A stretch of 64,000 nt of DNA from Pseudomonas iridis. GTDB taxonomy: Bacteria > Pseudomonadota > Gammaproteobacteria > Pseudomonadales > Pseudomonadaceae. The position numbers were made by a program, and so were the translations under genes. Within the stretch, counting starts at the first letter, position 1; every line of letters starts with the position of its first letter. Where the stretch lies: contig NZ_JACXXO010000017.1 in assembly GCF_017980685.1 (NCBI RefSeq), forward strand, positions 53,055 to 117,054, in the 5' to 3' direction. Under the pieces are notes generated by a model, which saw nothing but the letters and a program-made list of their open reading frames with translations, made no database searches and was not told the DNA's origin. Positions 27,039 through 35,024 of this stretch are shown one piece after another.

Positions 27039-27254
27039 ATGAACGAAGACAACAAAGTAAAAGGCCCGGCGTCGTACTTCCCCTCCATCGAGAAAAAGTA
27101 CGGCCAACCCATCGACCACTGGCTGAACCTGCTCGCCAGCGTCACCGACAAAAAACACATGGAACTGGTGGCGTGGCTCAAGGAAGAACACGGCATGGGC
27201 CACGGGCATGCCAATGCGTTGGTTGCGTATCATCTGGCCAGCGGCAAAAAGTGA
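27039..27254 (+). CDS. DUF4287 family protein
   Basis: 71 residues. The sequence GPASYFPSIEKKYGQPIDHW and WLKEEHGMGHGHANALVAYH are the family hallmarks. Small helical cytoplasmic protein of unknown activity. The start at 27039 is used because upstream residues are not family-like. Gene stands alone between REPs. Confidence 0.9.
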   Translation: MNEDNKVKGPASYFPSIEKKYGQPIDHWLNLLASVTDKKHMELVAWLKEEHGMGHGHANALVAYHLASGKK

Positions 27255-27276
27255 GGGCAGGGCAGTGATGAACTAC

Positions 27277-27770
27277 CAAAAATCCAAAACCAGCCGAACC
27301 CCCTGTGGGAGCTGGCTTGCCAGCGATGGCGCCGGCCCAGCCACCACCTGAATCCAGACCAGCCCCAAAACCTGTGGGAGCGAGCCTGCTCGCGAAGACG
27401 CCAGCCCAATCACCAAAAATCCAAAACCAGCCGAAACCCCTTTGGGAGCTGGCTTGCCAGCGATGGCGCCGGCCCAGCCACCACCTGAATCCAGACCAGC
27501 CACAAAACCTGTGGGAGCGAGCCTGCTCGCGAAGACGCCAGCCCAATCACCAAAAATCCAAAACCAGCCGAAACCCCTGTGGGAGCTGGCTTGCCAGCGA
27601 TGGCGCCAGCCCAGCCACCACCTGAATCCCAGACCAGCCACAATCCTGTGGGAGCGAGCCTGCTCGCGAAGACGCCAGCCCAATCACCGAAAATCCCAAA
27701 CTAGCCGAAACCCCTGTGGGAGCTGGCTTGCCAGCGATGGCGCCAGCCCAGCCACCATCTGAATCCCAGA
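27277..27770. repeat. 137-bp tandem array of REP pairs, about 3.6 copies
   Basis: The anchor AATCCAAAACCAGCCG recurs at 27281, 27418, 27555 and 27692 (the last slightly altered), exactly 137 bp apart each time. Each unit contains one GAGCTGGCTTGCCAGCGATGG REP and one GAGCGAGCCTGCTCGCGAAG REP, both in direct orientation, and unique linkers. Long minus-strand reading frames across it are repeat artefacts, not genes. Confidence 0.95.
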
Positions 27771-27933
27771 CCAAAATAAACAGACAATCCCGATGCTGTT
27801 TAAACGAAGCCTCCAGTAACGACCCAAGCCCTACAACGTCTTGCGCCATCGCCTACGACTACGCCAGAATCCGCCGGCTTGTGCGCCTGGAACTCCCCCC
27901 GTAACTTGATTCCCGTCACTGCTCATCAGTGAT

Positions 27934-28066
27934 CGGGTCTGCAAGCCCGCCGAAACCAGTCGCATAGCCCTGCCAAGGGACACTCACTTGTGTCCACTCA
28001 ATGGCGGCTTTGTGCGGGAGACCCTCGGGTCTGCCGGGTGCCTGGTTTCCCGGTCTTGCAGACCCG
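27934..28066 (+). ncRNA. Structured RNA leader upstream of the DUF6124 gene
   Basis: CGGGTCTGCAAG (27934-27945) is perfectly complementary to CTTGCAGACCCG (28055-28066), closing a domain of 133 nt. Inside, GGACAC/GTGTCC forms a hairpin and further G/C-rich pairings are possible. The element ends about 70 nt before the gene's ATG. Nature (5' UTR regulator or independent small RNA) is inferred. Confidence 0.5.
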
Positions 28067-28134
28067 CGCATAGCTGCCACCCATCATCTGCAAGTGATGT
28101 TGGTAGCTCCTATTGAAAAATCAGGAGTTTCACC

Positions 28135-28497
28135 ATGTTCAAACCAACACCCAATCCGCCAGAAACCGACCCCACATCCCCCTACGAATCCCCCGATTCC
28201 AGGAAATTTCACGAAGCCGCCGAACGCGCCCTCGACCACTACCTCAAGCCTGCCGACCAAATCATGGCCAGCACCAACGAACCTGACCGCATGTACTTCG
28301 CCAACCCGAAGTACGACACCGAATCCCTGCTAGCCAACGCCAGCGAAACCCTCGGCTCGGCCAGCGAAATGCTCAACAACTTCGCCGCCATGCTGGACAT
28401 CTCCCACCGCAAAACTGCGCTAGGAATCGCGCAGGTCGTAATGCTCGGCGAACTGGCCGTAAACCAAGCGCTGGACAACGTCGTAATCACGAAATAG
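28135..28497 (+). CDS. DUF6124 family protein
   Basis: 120 residues beginning MFKPTPNPPETDP. An acidic/proline N-terminus precedes a helical half with SLLANASETLGSASEMLNN. I assign DUF6124 from memory of Pseudomonas-specific paralogues that share this N-terminus. A GACGAGGG/CCCTCGTC hairpin with a GAAA loop follows at 28509-28528. AGGAG lies 8 nt upstream of the ATG. Function unknown. Confidence 0.75.
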   Translation: MFKPTPNPPETDPTSPYESPDSRKFHEAAERALDHYLKPADQIMASTNEPDRMYFANPKYDTESLLANASETLGSASEMLNNFAAMLDISHRKTALGIAQVVMLGELAVNQALDNVVITK

Positions 28498-28508
28498 CCC
28501 TCCGCCAA

Positions 28509-28528
28509 GACGAGGGGAAACCCTCGTC
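28509..28528 (+). terminator. Hairpin after DUF6124 gene
   Basis: Perfect 8-bp stem GACGAGGG-GAAA-CCCTCGTC, 11 bp past the stop, but no T tract follows. It may stabilise the 3' end or be a weak terminator. Confidence 0.45.
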
Positions 28529-28635
28529 ACATCACACTGTCTCAACCGCGCTGGCACACGGCCACGCCTTGCGCCCCCAGGCCTCGGCTGTCACCCTTCG
28601 GGCCGTTCTCAAGGATCAGAGCAAGGAATCAAGGA

Positions 28636-30177
28636 TTGAGCGGCTACGTCCCCAACCCCCCGAAAAATTATCGCTACGAAGAAGCCAAACCCGTCGATAT
28701 CCACGCCCAGCGTTGGGCTGAATACGAAAAACACGGGAAAGAACCCGCACCCGAGCCTGAGAAAATCGGCATTGCGCTGCGGATTGGTGTGTTCTTTGAT
28801 GGCACTGGAAATAATGCGAACAACACGGCAGCTGGGTTGCTGTGTGGTGCGCAGCATCCGATTGCGCCGAAGGATATTCCTGCGAGCTGTCAGCCTTATA
28901 TGGGGGACCCTGATAGTAGCTACGCCAACGACACCAGTAACGTATACAAGCTAAGTGAGCTGTACTTTGCACCTCAAAAAAGCGAAGGAGGCAGTTCGCA
29001 GAAGCAAGCCTTCCGCATGATCTATGTCGAGGGAATCGGTACGGAATCAGGCAAGCAGGACAGTACGCTTGGTGCAGGCACCGGCCGAGGAGAAACCGGC
29101 GTTGCCGGGCGAGTTCAGCATTCGTTTACAGAAATCAAACTGCGTATCAAGGATGTGTTGGACAACCATCCCAATAGTGAAATCACCTCTCTGACGTTTG
29201 ACACATTTGGTTTTAGCCGAGGTGCCGCTGCAGCTCGACACTTTGCCAATGAAGTCGTACGAGGAAAGCAAGGTCCGCTGGGGGATGTTTTGCGAAGTCA
29301 CACCACAGCCTTCAGCCGAACGTTCATTGACCAATACCATGGCAGCATCAACATGGGCTTTATTGGCCTGTTCGACACTGTCCCGTCGATTGCTGGTTGG
29401 TCAAATGTGGGCGATATCAAAAGCCCCATCGCTACGGGCATCAAGTTGTATCTTGATCGTCGTTTTTTCACAGATGTCATTCAACTCTCTGCTCGCGACG
29501 AATACCGGGCCAACTTTGCTTTGAGTCGAGTTAAGGCCGATCACTTGGAAATCACTCTTCCGGGCGTTCATTCTGACATTGGCGGTGGTTACCAGGACGA
29601 GGTTCAAGAGTGCGTGCTCATCAGCCCAATGCAGACGCTTGAGGTCTCGCAGTTCACCGATATTTCCACCACGTCGATCTACCGTGATGCTGTAGTTGTG
29701 AAAAGTCAGTGGGTCGCCAAAGGTTGGCCAGATGAAATGTTGGAGATCGTCACCCCCGATGCGCTTTTCCTGCCAACAGATCACCAAGATCGGCTCGGCC
29801 CACGTAAAAAACGAGTCTACGCCGCAGTGCAGCTCAAACGTCCTGTGAGTGGCATGCTCTCCAGGGTATATCTACGAGTGATGCACCAATTGGCAAAAGA
29901 GAAGGGTGTTCGGTTCAATGACATTCCAGATACGCCTGAATTGGCAGTTCCGTCAGAGCTTCAGGAGTTGTGTGATCGATTTCTTGCAGGTAACTACGTC
30001 ACGTCATTACAAGAAGACCAGATGCTGAAACTGAAGTACATTCACATGTCCGCAAACTGGAATCATCCTCTTGGCCGTAGAGATGGCAGCGGTGTTCGCG
30101 CCGTTTACATCAATGCTCCAACGGCGGATTCGATTCGCGTCCAACACCCTCACGTAGCTGATTGGAAGCTCTGGTAA
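28636..30177 (+). CDS. Type VI secretion lipase effector, Tle1-like (DUF2235)
   Basis: 513 residues. DUF2235 alpha/beta-hydrolase: oxyanion region IGVFFDGTGNN, nucleophile Ser194 in FGFSRGAAAA, Asp247 in GLFDTVPSI, His312 in LPGVHSDIGGGY. It should hydrolyse phospholipids in a target cell's periplasmic membrane face. The start codon is TTG at 28636 with AAGGA 8 nt before. Its stop overlaps the first lipoprotein ATG by one base (TAATG), typical of effector-immunity coupling. No vgrG, PAAR or hcp gene is nearby, so delivery must use a distant vgrG or PAAR. Confidence 0.87.
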   Translation: MSGYVPNPPKNYRYEEAKPVDIHAQRWAEYEKHGKEPAPEPEKIGIALRIGVFFDGTGNNANNTAAGLLCGAQHPIAPKDIPASCQPYMGDPDSSYANDTSNVYKLSELYFAPQKSEGGSSQKQAFRMIYVEGIGTESGKQDSTLGAGTGRGETGVAGRVQHSFTEIKLRIKDVLDNHPNSEITSLTFDTFGFSRGAAAARHFANEVVRGKQGPLGDVLRSHTTAFSRTFIDQYHGSINMGFIGLFDTVPSIAGWSNVGDIKSPIATGIKLYLDRRFFTDVIQLSARDEYRANFALSRVKADHLEITLPGVHSDIGGGYQDEVQECVLISPMQTLEVSQFTDISTTSIYRDAVVVKSQWVAKGWPDEMLEIVTPDALFLPTDHQDRLGPRKKRVYAAVQLKRPVSGMLSRVYLRVMHQLAKEKGVRFNDIPDTPELAVPSELQELCDRFLAGNYVTSLQEDQMLKLKYIHMSANWNHPLGRRDGSGVRAVYINAPTADSIRVQHPHVADWKLW

Positions 30178-30836
30178 TGAAATTACTTCTCGTCTTGCTA
30201 TGCGCGCTATTCATCACAAGTTGCCAGTCTGCTGATCCACTTTCAGCAAAAAACGATCCGAAATCTGGATGGTGGGAGTTGGCCTTTATTGAGCCGGACT
30301 ACATGAAAGTCTGGGTAGAAAATAGTTCTGTTCAAGACATTACTGGCAAGATTTTTCTCAAAACTGGCGGCGGAACCGCAGCAGGGGGAGAGCCTGAAGA
30401 CGGCACCGACTCTGCCCGGGGGTGGACGGGTGGAGTAGGTGGTAGCGGAAGGAAAGTAATAGGTGCAGATTTACCTGCTCGTATCTGGGTTCGCTGGCAA
30501 TCAATCGTTGAACGAAAAACTTGGCAGGCATGGGTAGATATTCCAGAGCAGGCCAGGCAACTGATGGTGTCATCCGTTAATCAACGTTGCCCGCAGACGC
30601 CTGAACAGGAAGCAAGGTATATGGCCTCGGTGTATCTGGGACTGGCCCCCGGTGGTGTCGTGCAGGTTTGGGTTCGAGACTCATGTAATCACCCGGTCAA
30701 AGTCGCACGCGCTCAAGCCGAGATCGAGCCATTGGGACCAAGCCAAGGCAAAAATCAAGGGCGATACGCGTATCCGGTTAGTGAAAAGTCCAAACGCTAT
30801 ATTGAGAAATTCGGCATTCCATACGGAAGTTGGTAG
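30177..30836 (+). CDS. DUF2931 lipoprotein, putative Tle immunity protein, copy 1
   Basis: 219 residues. A lipoprotein signal ends in ALFITSC with the lipidated Cys at residue 16. The mature part has WWELAFIEPDYMKVWVENSS, ADLPARIWVRWQSIVE, and GLAPGGVVQVWVRDSC, and ends KFGIPYGSW. ATG at 30177 overlaps the effector stop. DUF2931 proteins commonly sit next to DUF2235 effectors; as a periplasmic lipoprotein it would block the lipase where it arrives. The immunity role is inference from this context. Confidence 0.8.
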   Translation: MKLLLVLLCALFITSCQSADPLSAKNDPKSGWWELAFIEPDYMKVWVENSSVQDITGKIFLKTGGGTAAGGEPEDGTDSARGWTGGVGGSGRKVIGADLPARIWVRWQSIVERKTWQAWVDIPEQARQLMVSSVNQRCPQTPEQEARYMASVYLGLAPGGVVQVWVRDSCNHPVKVARAQAEIEPLGPSQGKNQGRYAYPVSEKSKRYIEKFGIPYGSW

Positions 30837-30868
30837 TCGTGACACGTACCTGAATGGACGCTTTAGTG

Positions 30869-31525
30869 ATGAAAGCAGTGATTGCTCTGCTGGGTGGTTT
30901 GCTGGTGTCGGGCTGCCAAATCGGAGGCCCAGAAACCGGTGCAAATGACCCTAAATCACCTTGGTGGCAACTAGGGTTCGTTGAGCCTAGTTACATGAAA
31001 ATCTGGGTGGAAGACAGCTCAGTCCTGGACATCAAGAACATGATGTTTTTCAACGTTGGCGGAAAATCTGCCTCCGGAGGCGAACCAGATGACGGGACAG
31101 AGTCTGCCCGAGGTTGGGGAGCCGTTGGCGGTTCTGGTGTTCCAGTTACCGGCGCTGATCTACCAAGAATGATCTTCGTCCGTTGGCAGTCCATATCAGA
31201 GCAAAAAACCTATCAAGGCTTTATCGAGATTCCAGAAGATGCGAGGCAACTGATGGTGAAGTCAACACACCAGCGCTGCCCGGAGACTCCAGAAAGAACC
31301 GCCCGATACATGGCAACGCTGTTAGTGGGTCTAGCCCCGGGCGGTGTGCTTCAAGCTTGGGTCAGAGACTCGTGCCACCGCCCAATAAAAGTTGCCCACG
31401 CCCAAGGCGAGATCGAACCACTCGGGCCGGAGCAGGGGAAGCACGGTGGACGTTATGCCTATCCAGTGAGTGAAAAGGCTAAGCGCTATATCGAGAAGTT
31501 CGGCATCCCTTACGGCAGTTGGTGA
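30869..31525 (+). CDS. DUF2931 lipoprotein, putative immunity protein, copy 2
   Basis: 218 residues from ATG 30869. The lipobox is LLVSGC. It is similar throughout to copy 1 (EPSYMKIWVEDSS, ADLPRMIFVRWQSI, GLAPGGVLQAWVRDSC, KFGIPYGSW). The bases before the ATG (TGGACGCTTTAGTG) resemble the effector's 3' end (TGGAAGCTCTGGTA), showing that the duplication unit included the tail of the effector gene; this decides the ATG over the earlier one at 30854. It is the most divergent complete copy. Confidence 0.8.
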   Translation: MKAVIALLGGLLVSGCQIGGPETGANDPKSPWWQLGFVEPSYMKIWVEDSSVLDIKNMMFFNVGGKSASGGEPDDGTESARGWGAVGGSGVPVTGADLPRMIFVRWQSISEQKTYQGFIEIPEDARQLMVKSTHQRCPETPERTARYMATLLVGLAPGGVLQAWVRDSCHRPIKVAHAQGEIEPLGPEQGKHGGRYAYPVSEKAKRYIEKFGIPYGSW

Positions 31526-31536
31526 GTGGCAACCCA

Positions 31537-32193
31537 ATGAAGCTACCCCTCGGGCTGCTATGCATATTGTTTCTGGCAGGTTGCCAATCCGCAGATCCGC
31601 GATCAGGCAAAACCGATCCCAAATCTGAGTCGTGGGAGTTGGCGTTTACTGAGCCCTATTACATGAAGATGTGGGTTGAGGACAGCGCCGTCGAAGACAT
31701 AAACGGCAAACTGTTCAAGCGTACAGGAGGAGGTACGGCTGCCGGCGGGGAACCAGAAAACGGTAAAGAATCCGCGCGAGGTTGGCACGCTGTAGGAGCT
31801 GCAGCAAAAGCTGTGATTGGCGCAGATTTGCCTAAGCGCATTTACGTGCGCTGGCAATCCATTGTAGAGCCGCAGACCTATCAGGTTTGGGTGGATGTGC
31901 CCGAAGAAGCGAGACAACTGATGACGGCTTCCGTTAATCAGCGATGCCCTGAGACTCCAGAGGAACAGGCTAGCTATAGCTCGTCTATTTACTTGGGCCT
32001 GGCACCCGGTGGCGTCGTGCAGGTTTTTGTTCGGGATTCATGCCATCGTCCAATCAAAGTGGCAAAGGCCCAAGCTGAGATCGAACCGTTAGGCCCTGGT
32101 CAGGGCAAGAACCAAGGGCGTTACGCATACCCGGTTAGTGAACAGTCCAAGCGCTATATCGAGAAATACGGCATCCCGTACGGAAGTTGGTAA
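31537..32193 (+). CDS. DUF2931 lipoprotein, putative immunity protein, copy 3
   Basis: 218 residues. The lipobox is LFLAGC; SWELAFTEPYYMKMWVEDSA, ADLPKRIYVRWQSIVE and the YGIPYGSW end follow. Start ATG 31537 lies 11 bp after the stop of copy 2, close enough for coupling. Closest to copy 4 across the first 45 codons. Confidence 0.8.
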   Translation: MKLPLGLLCILFLAGCQSADPRSGKTDPKSESWELAFTEPYYMKMWVEDSAVEDINGKLFKRTGGGTAAGGEPENGKESARGWHAVGAAAKAVIGADLPKRIYVRWQSIVEPQTYQVWVDVPEEARQLMTASVNQRCPETPEEQASYSSSIYLGLAPGGVVQVFVRDSCHRPIKVAKAQAEIEPLGPGQGKNQGRYAYPVSEQSKRYIEKYGIPYGSW

Positions 32194-32204
32194 TCGGTGG
32201 ACCA

Positions 32205-32340
32205 ATGAAGCTAAGCATCACGCTGCCATGCACATTGTTCTTGGCCGGATGCCAATCCTCAGATCCACTATCAGGCAAAACCGATCCCAAATCCGAGTCT
32301 TGGGAGTTGGCGTTTACCGAGCCCTATTACATGAAGGTGG
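32205..32340 (+). pseudogene. DUF2931 lipoprotein, truncated copy 4
   Basis: Starts exactly 668 bp after copy 3. Lipobox LFLAGC, then DPLSGKTDPKSESWELAFTE and PYYMK are intact, after which similarity ends abruptly at about 32336 and the sequence becomes the 3' end of the opposite-strand Nudix gene. The frame runs on to 32501 with unrelated residues. Only about 45 of 218 codons remain, so immunity function is lost. Confidence 0.85.
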
Positions 32341-32359
32341 AGGCGGCTATTTCGATTAA

Positions 32360-33097
32360 TCAGCAAGCCGCCGTGAAAATCTCTTGTTTTTTGTGGAGCC
32401 CGATGTTGGCGGAATACTCGGTGCACACGAGCCCTTGGCTGAACGCTACGTCGCTGACCAGCTGCCGGTTGGACAGGCTGTTGCCAGAGTCTGCCAGGTA
32501 GGCTTGCAGCGCTACCCATTTAGCTTCTTCGATCTCGGCGGTGTCCAGTATGTTGATACGCTGCGTCAAGGCCGTCATTCGGCAGATAAAGTGAATGTTC
32601 GATTTGCCAAATTGGTAGGGGTGTTTGGTGGTAAATGCCACGATGGATTCGCACTTCGATTCGATCCCAGTCTCCTCCAGCACCTCGCGCTCGATCGAAT
32701 CCTGAATTCGCTCGGCGGCGTCTACATGACCCCCCGGTAGCTTGAACCCGGTGGTACCTCGCTCCCTTATGACGAGGAGTTCCCCAGCGTCGTTAATGAC
32801 GATGGCGCCCGCCCCTATGGTATGGGTGGGTATGAATGGGACGAATGCCTGCTCGAATGGGCGGCGCACGAGGGTCAGTTGATCGGTCAGACAGCTATGG
32901 AAGGAAAAACCGGCAGCGGTGAAGACCGGGATGCCTTGAGCATTGCTGATCGGCAGTGTGACCCAGGCCAGAGCCAGGCGCTCGTGCTCGATGAGGGCGA
33001 CTAACGCGTCGACGGCGCCACACAATGCTTGCGGGTCGTCCGGCAGCGAAGCAGCGTCGACAATGATGCCGTTGAATCTGTCCCGTTTGAATTCCAC
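32360..33097 (-). CDS. Nudix hydrolase with NUDT6-like N-terminal domain
   Basis: 245 residues. N-terminal domain of about 90 residues (ALAWVTLPISNAQGIPVFTA) resembles the pre-Nudix domain of NUDT6-type proteins. The Nudix box GHVDAAERIQDSIEREVLEE (metal-binding REVxEE) follows at about residue 122. GTG start at 33097 with AAGGTG 4-5 nt upstream. It is 3 bp downstream of the second Nudix gene. Hydrolyses a nucleoside diphosphate-linked substrate of unknown identity. Confidence 0.85.
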   Translation of the reverse strand: MEFKRDRFNGIIVDAASLPDDPQALCGAVDALVALIEHERLALAWVTLPISNAQGIPVFTAAGFSFHSCLTDQLTLVRRPFEQAFVPFIPTHTIGAGAIVINDAGELLVIRERGTTGFKLPGGHVDAAERIQDSIEREVLEETGIESKCESIVAFTTKHPYQFGKSNIHFICRMTALTQRINILDTAEIEEAKWVALQAYLADSGNSLSNRQLVSDVAFSQGLVCTEYSANIGLHKKQEIFTAAC

Positions 33098-33100
33098 GGT

Positions 33101-33592
33101 TCACCTTTGGATTGGTCGATCTGCCGAGATTGTATTGAGGAGGGCGTTGCTTTGCGAATGCTCGTGAGCCAACACATACCCTTTCGCGGTCAACTTGGCA
33201 GTCAGGAACCGTAATGCTCGACGGAAGACCGGATGGCAGTCGGCAAAAGGTAAATTATCGAATGGAGCCCAAAAAAAGCTGAAGCTATGGCCATGGTCAT
33301 CGAGCGTAAGATGGTTCCATTGCTGCGGCAAATATTCCTGCGTGAAACACAGTTGGAATGACCATATCTGGTCGAGATGCTCTGCATCCCAGCAGCCGAT
33401 ATCGCTGACCAGCGAGGCAGCCCCTATGCCGGATTCTTCGCTCAATTCACGCAGCGCGGTCTGAGCTGGAGTTTCACCTGGCTCAATTGTCCCTTTTACC
33501 AGTTGTACACCTGCTGTTGGATGGCGGAACAGAAGGATATGGGTGGCAGGAAAACTGGAGAGGATGACGGGACAGGCCTTGTTCGGTGACAT
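33101..33592 (-). CDS. Nudix hydrolase
   Basis: 163 residues. Nudix box is GTIEPGETPAQTALRELSEE, with the catalytic RELSEESG. The start ATG 33592 is preferred over frames reaching 33715 because AAGGAAA precedes it. The order is this gene then the NUDT6-like gene, almost touching, so they form an operon of two Nudix enzymes. Confidence 0.83.
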   Translation of the reverse strand: MSPNKACPVILSSFPATHILLFRHPTAGVQLVKGTIEPGETPAQTALRELSEESGIGAASLVSDIGCWDAEHLDQIWSFQLCFTQEYLPQQWNHLTLDDHGHSFSFFWAPFDNLPFADCHPVFRRALRFLTAKLTAKGYVLAHEHSQSNALLNTISADRPIQR

Positions 33593-33766
33593 GGCGATTT
33601 CCTTATCGGCAACGATGCTCACATTTTTCGGCCTCATCTTCTGCGTGAGTGGGCCAGATATTCTGATGTTGGCTAATGGCGATGGCTGCCACCCAGCAGA
33701 CTGATCTATTTTCAAGATCCGTTTTTTAATAAATATGAAAATAAATCCGTCCCTGAAAACATCTGC

Positions 33767-34246
33767 TCAAGTCTGGCTGATATCCAGCAATCGAGGCATG
33801 GCAATCGCCAGATAATCCTTCGTGTCGAGCACCATCGACGCATCCAGCCGCCCCGCGTTGAAGGCTATTTCAGCGTAGCGTGTGGTCAAGGCCGGATCGA
33901 CGATCAATTGAATCCGCTCATCGAAGACAAAAGGAGGGATGGCGCCGATCCGGCACCCGGTCAGCTCCATGGCGGTTTCGGCCTTCACCAGCTCGGCTTT
34001 TTTCCCGCCCAGGGCCGCTCCGACTTTCTTCATGTCCAGCTTCTGGTCGCCCGGCAGTATCACCAGTGCATAGGGCTCGGCCTGACCCTTGAGGGAGCAA
34101 AGCATGGCCTTCGCGCCTTGGCCGGGCTCGGTGCCGCGGATTTCGGCGACGCGCGACGACTGGCCCTCGGCATCGTGCATCAACACTCGGTAGGAGGCTG
34201 AGCGGGCATCGAGTAGTGCCACGAGGCGATCGAACATGGGGTGCAT
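33767..34246 (-). CDS. YbaK/EbsC-type aminoacyl-tRNA deacylase domain protein
   Basis: 159 residues. Family features are GQGAKAMLCSLK and ILPGDQKLDMKKVG, with the deacylase-fold core TGCRIGAIPPFVF. Free-standing proteins of this family hydrolyse mischarged tRNA. AGAGGAAA is before the ATG. It is 17 bp from the exporter gene upstream and is the last gene of the dioxygenase operon. Confidence 0.85.
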   Translation of the reverse strand: MHPMFDRLVALLDARSASYRVLMHDAEGQSSRVAEIRGTEPGQGAKAMLCSLKGQAEPYALVILPGDQKLDMKKVGAALGGKKAELVKAETAMELTGCRIGAIPPFVFDERIQLIVDPALTTRYAEIAFNAGRLDASMVLDTKDYLAIAMPRLLDISQT

Positions 34247-34262
34247 GTAGTTTTCCTCTGGT

Positions 34263-35021
34263 TTACAGGATCAGGTCGTAGGACAGTTTGCTGATCAGAA
34301 TCACCAGCAACACCAGGAACAGAGCCCGGACAAAGGGCACGCCTTTATGAACCGCCAGCCAGGTGCCGGTGAGCGCGCCCAGGATGTTGAATGCCGCCAT
34401 GGGGATTGCGATCAGGTAGAGCACGTTACCCGTCGGAATGAAGAACATCAGTGCCGCTACGTTGGTCGCGATATTCACTAGCTTGGCCGATGCCGAGGCA
34501 TGGAGAAAGTCGAAGGCGAAGCAGCGGATGAACAGGAAGATCAGGAAGCTGCCAGTGCCGGGACCGAACAGACCGTCGTAGAAACCGATGGCGCCGCCGA
34601 TGAGGATCGCCAGCAGTTTTTCCTTGGTACCGATGTGCATGGGTTTGTGCAGGGCGCCGAAGTCTTTTTTCCAGAAGGTGTAGATCGCCATCAGTACGAT
34701 CAACACCAGCACCGCCGGCCGGATCATCGACTGGGGTACGAACGACACCGTGGCGGCTCCGAAGAAGGCCATGACAAAAGCCGCACAGGCGGCGGGGATC
34801 ACAAGACCCCAGTCGATCACCACCTTGCGCACGAAGGACCGGGCCGCGAATGCGGTGCCGCAGGCGGCCGCGACCTTATTGGTACCCAGCAGCGCCGCTG
34901 GTTGAGCGGTGGGCAGCACGTTGAACAGCGCGGGAATCTGGATCAGTCCGCCGCCGCCCACCGCCGCATCGATCAGGCCGGCGGCGAAGGCGAACACGCA
35001 AAGGATGACAATATCGACCAT
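34263..35021 (-). CDS. TauE/SafE (TSUP) family anion exporter
   Basis: 252 residues with about eight TM helices. The repeated TSUP signature is AGLIDAAVGGGGLIQIPAL near the N-terminus and GFYDGLFGPGTGSFLIF in the second half. TSUP proteins move sulfite, sulfonates or related organic anions. It starts 3 bp after the dioxygenase stop, so the pair is co-translated and probably shares a substrate pathway. Confidence 0.9.
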   Translation of the reverse strand: MVDIVILCVFAFAAGLIDAAVGGGGLIQIPALFNVLPTAQPAALLGTNKVAAACGTAFAARSFVRKVVIDWGLVIPAACAAFVMAFFGAATVSFVPQSMIRPAVLVLIVLMAIYTFWKKDFGALHKPMHIGTKEKLLAILIGGAIGFYDGLFGPGTGSFLIFLFIRCFAFDFLHASASAKLVNIATNVAALMFFIPTGNVLYLIAIPMAAFNILGALTGTWLAVHKGVPFVRALFLVLLVILISKLSYDLIL

Positions 35022-35024
35022 GAA

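Noticed and set aside
27277..27770. CRISPR array
   Set aside because: The period is 137 bp, the units are near-identical throughout and no variable spacers exist.
27262..27850. Minus- and plus-strand frames of 100-136 codons with near-identical proteins
   Set aside because: They arise from the 137-bp tandem REP array; the repeated protein pattern mirrors the DNA repeat and has no ribosome site.
28636..30177. Part of a complete type VI secretion gene cluster or prophage
   Set aside because: No tss, vgrG, hcp, PAAR or phage structural genes are present in the window.
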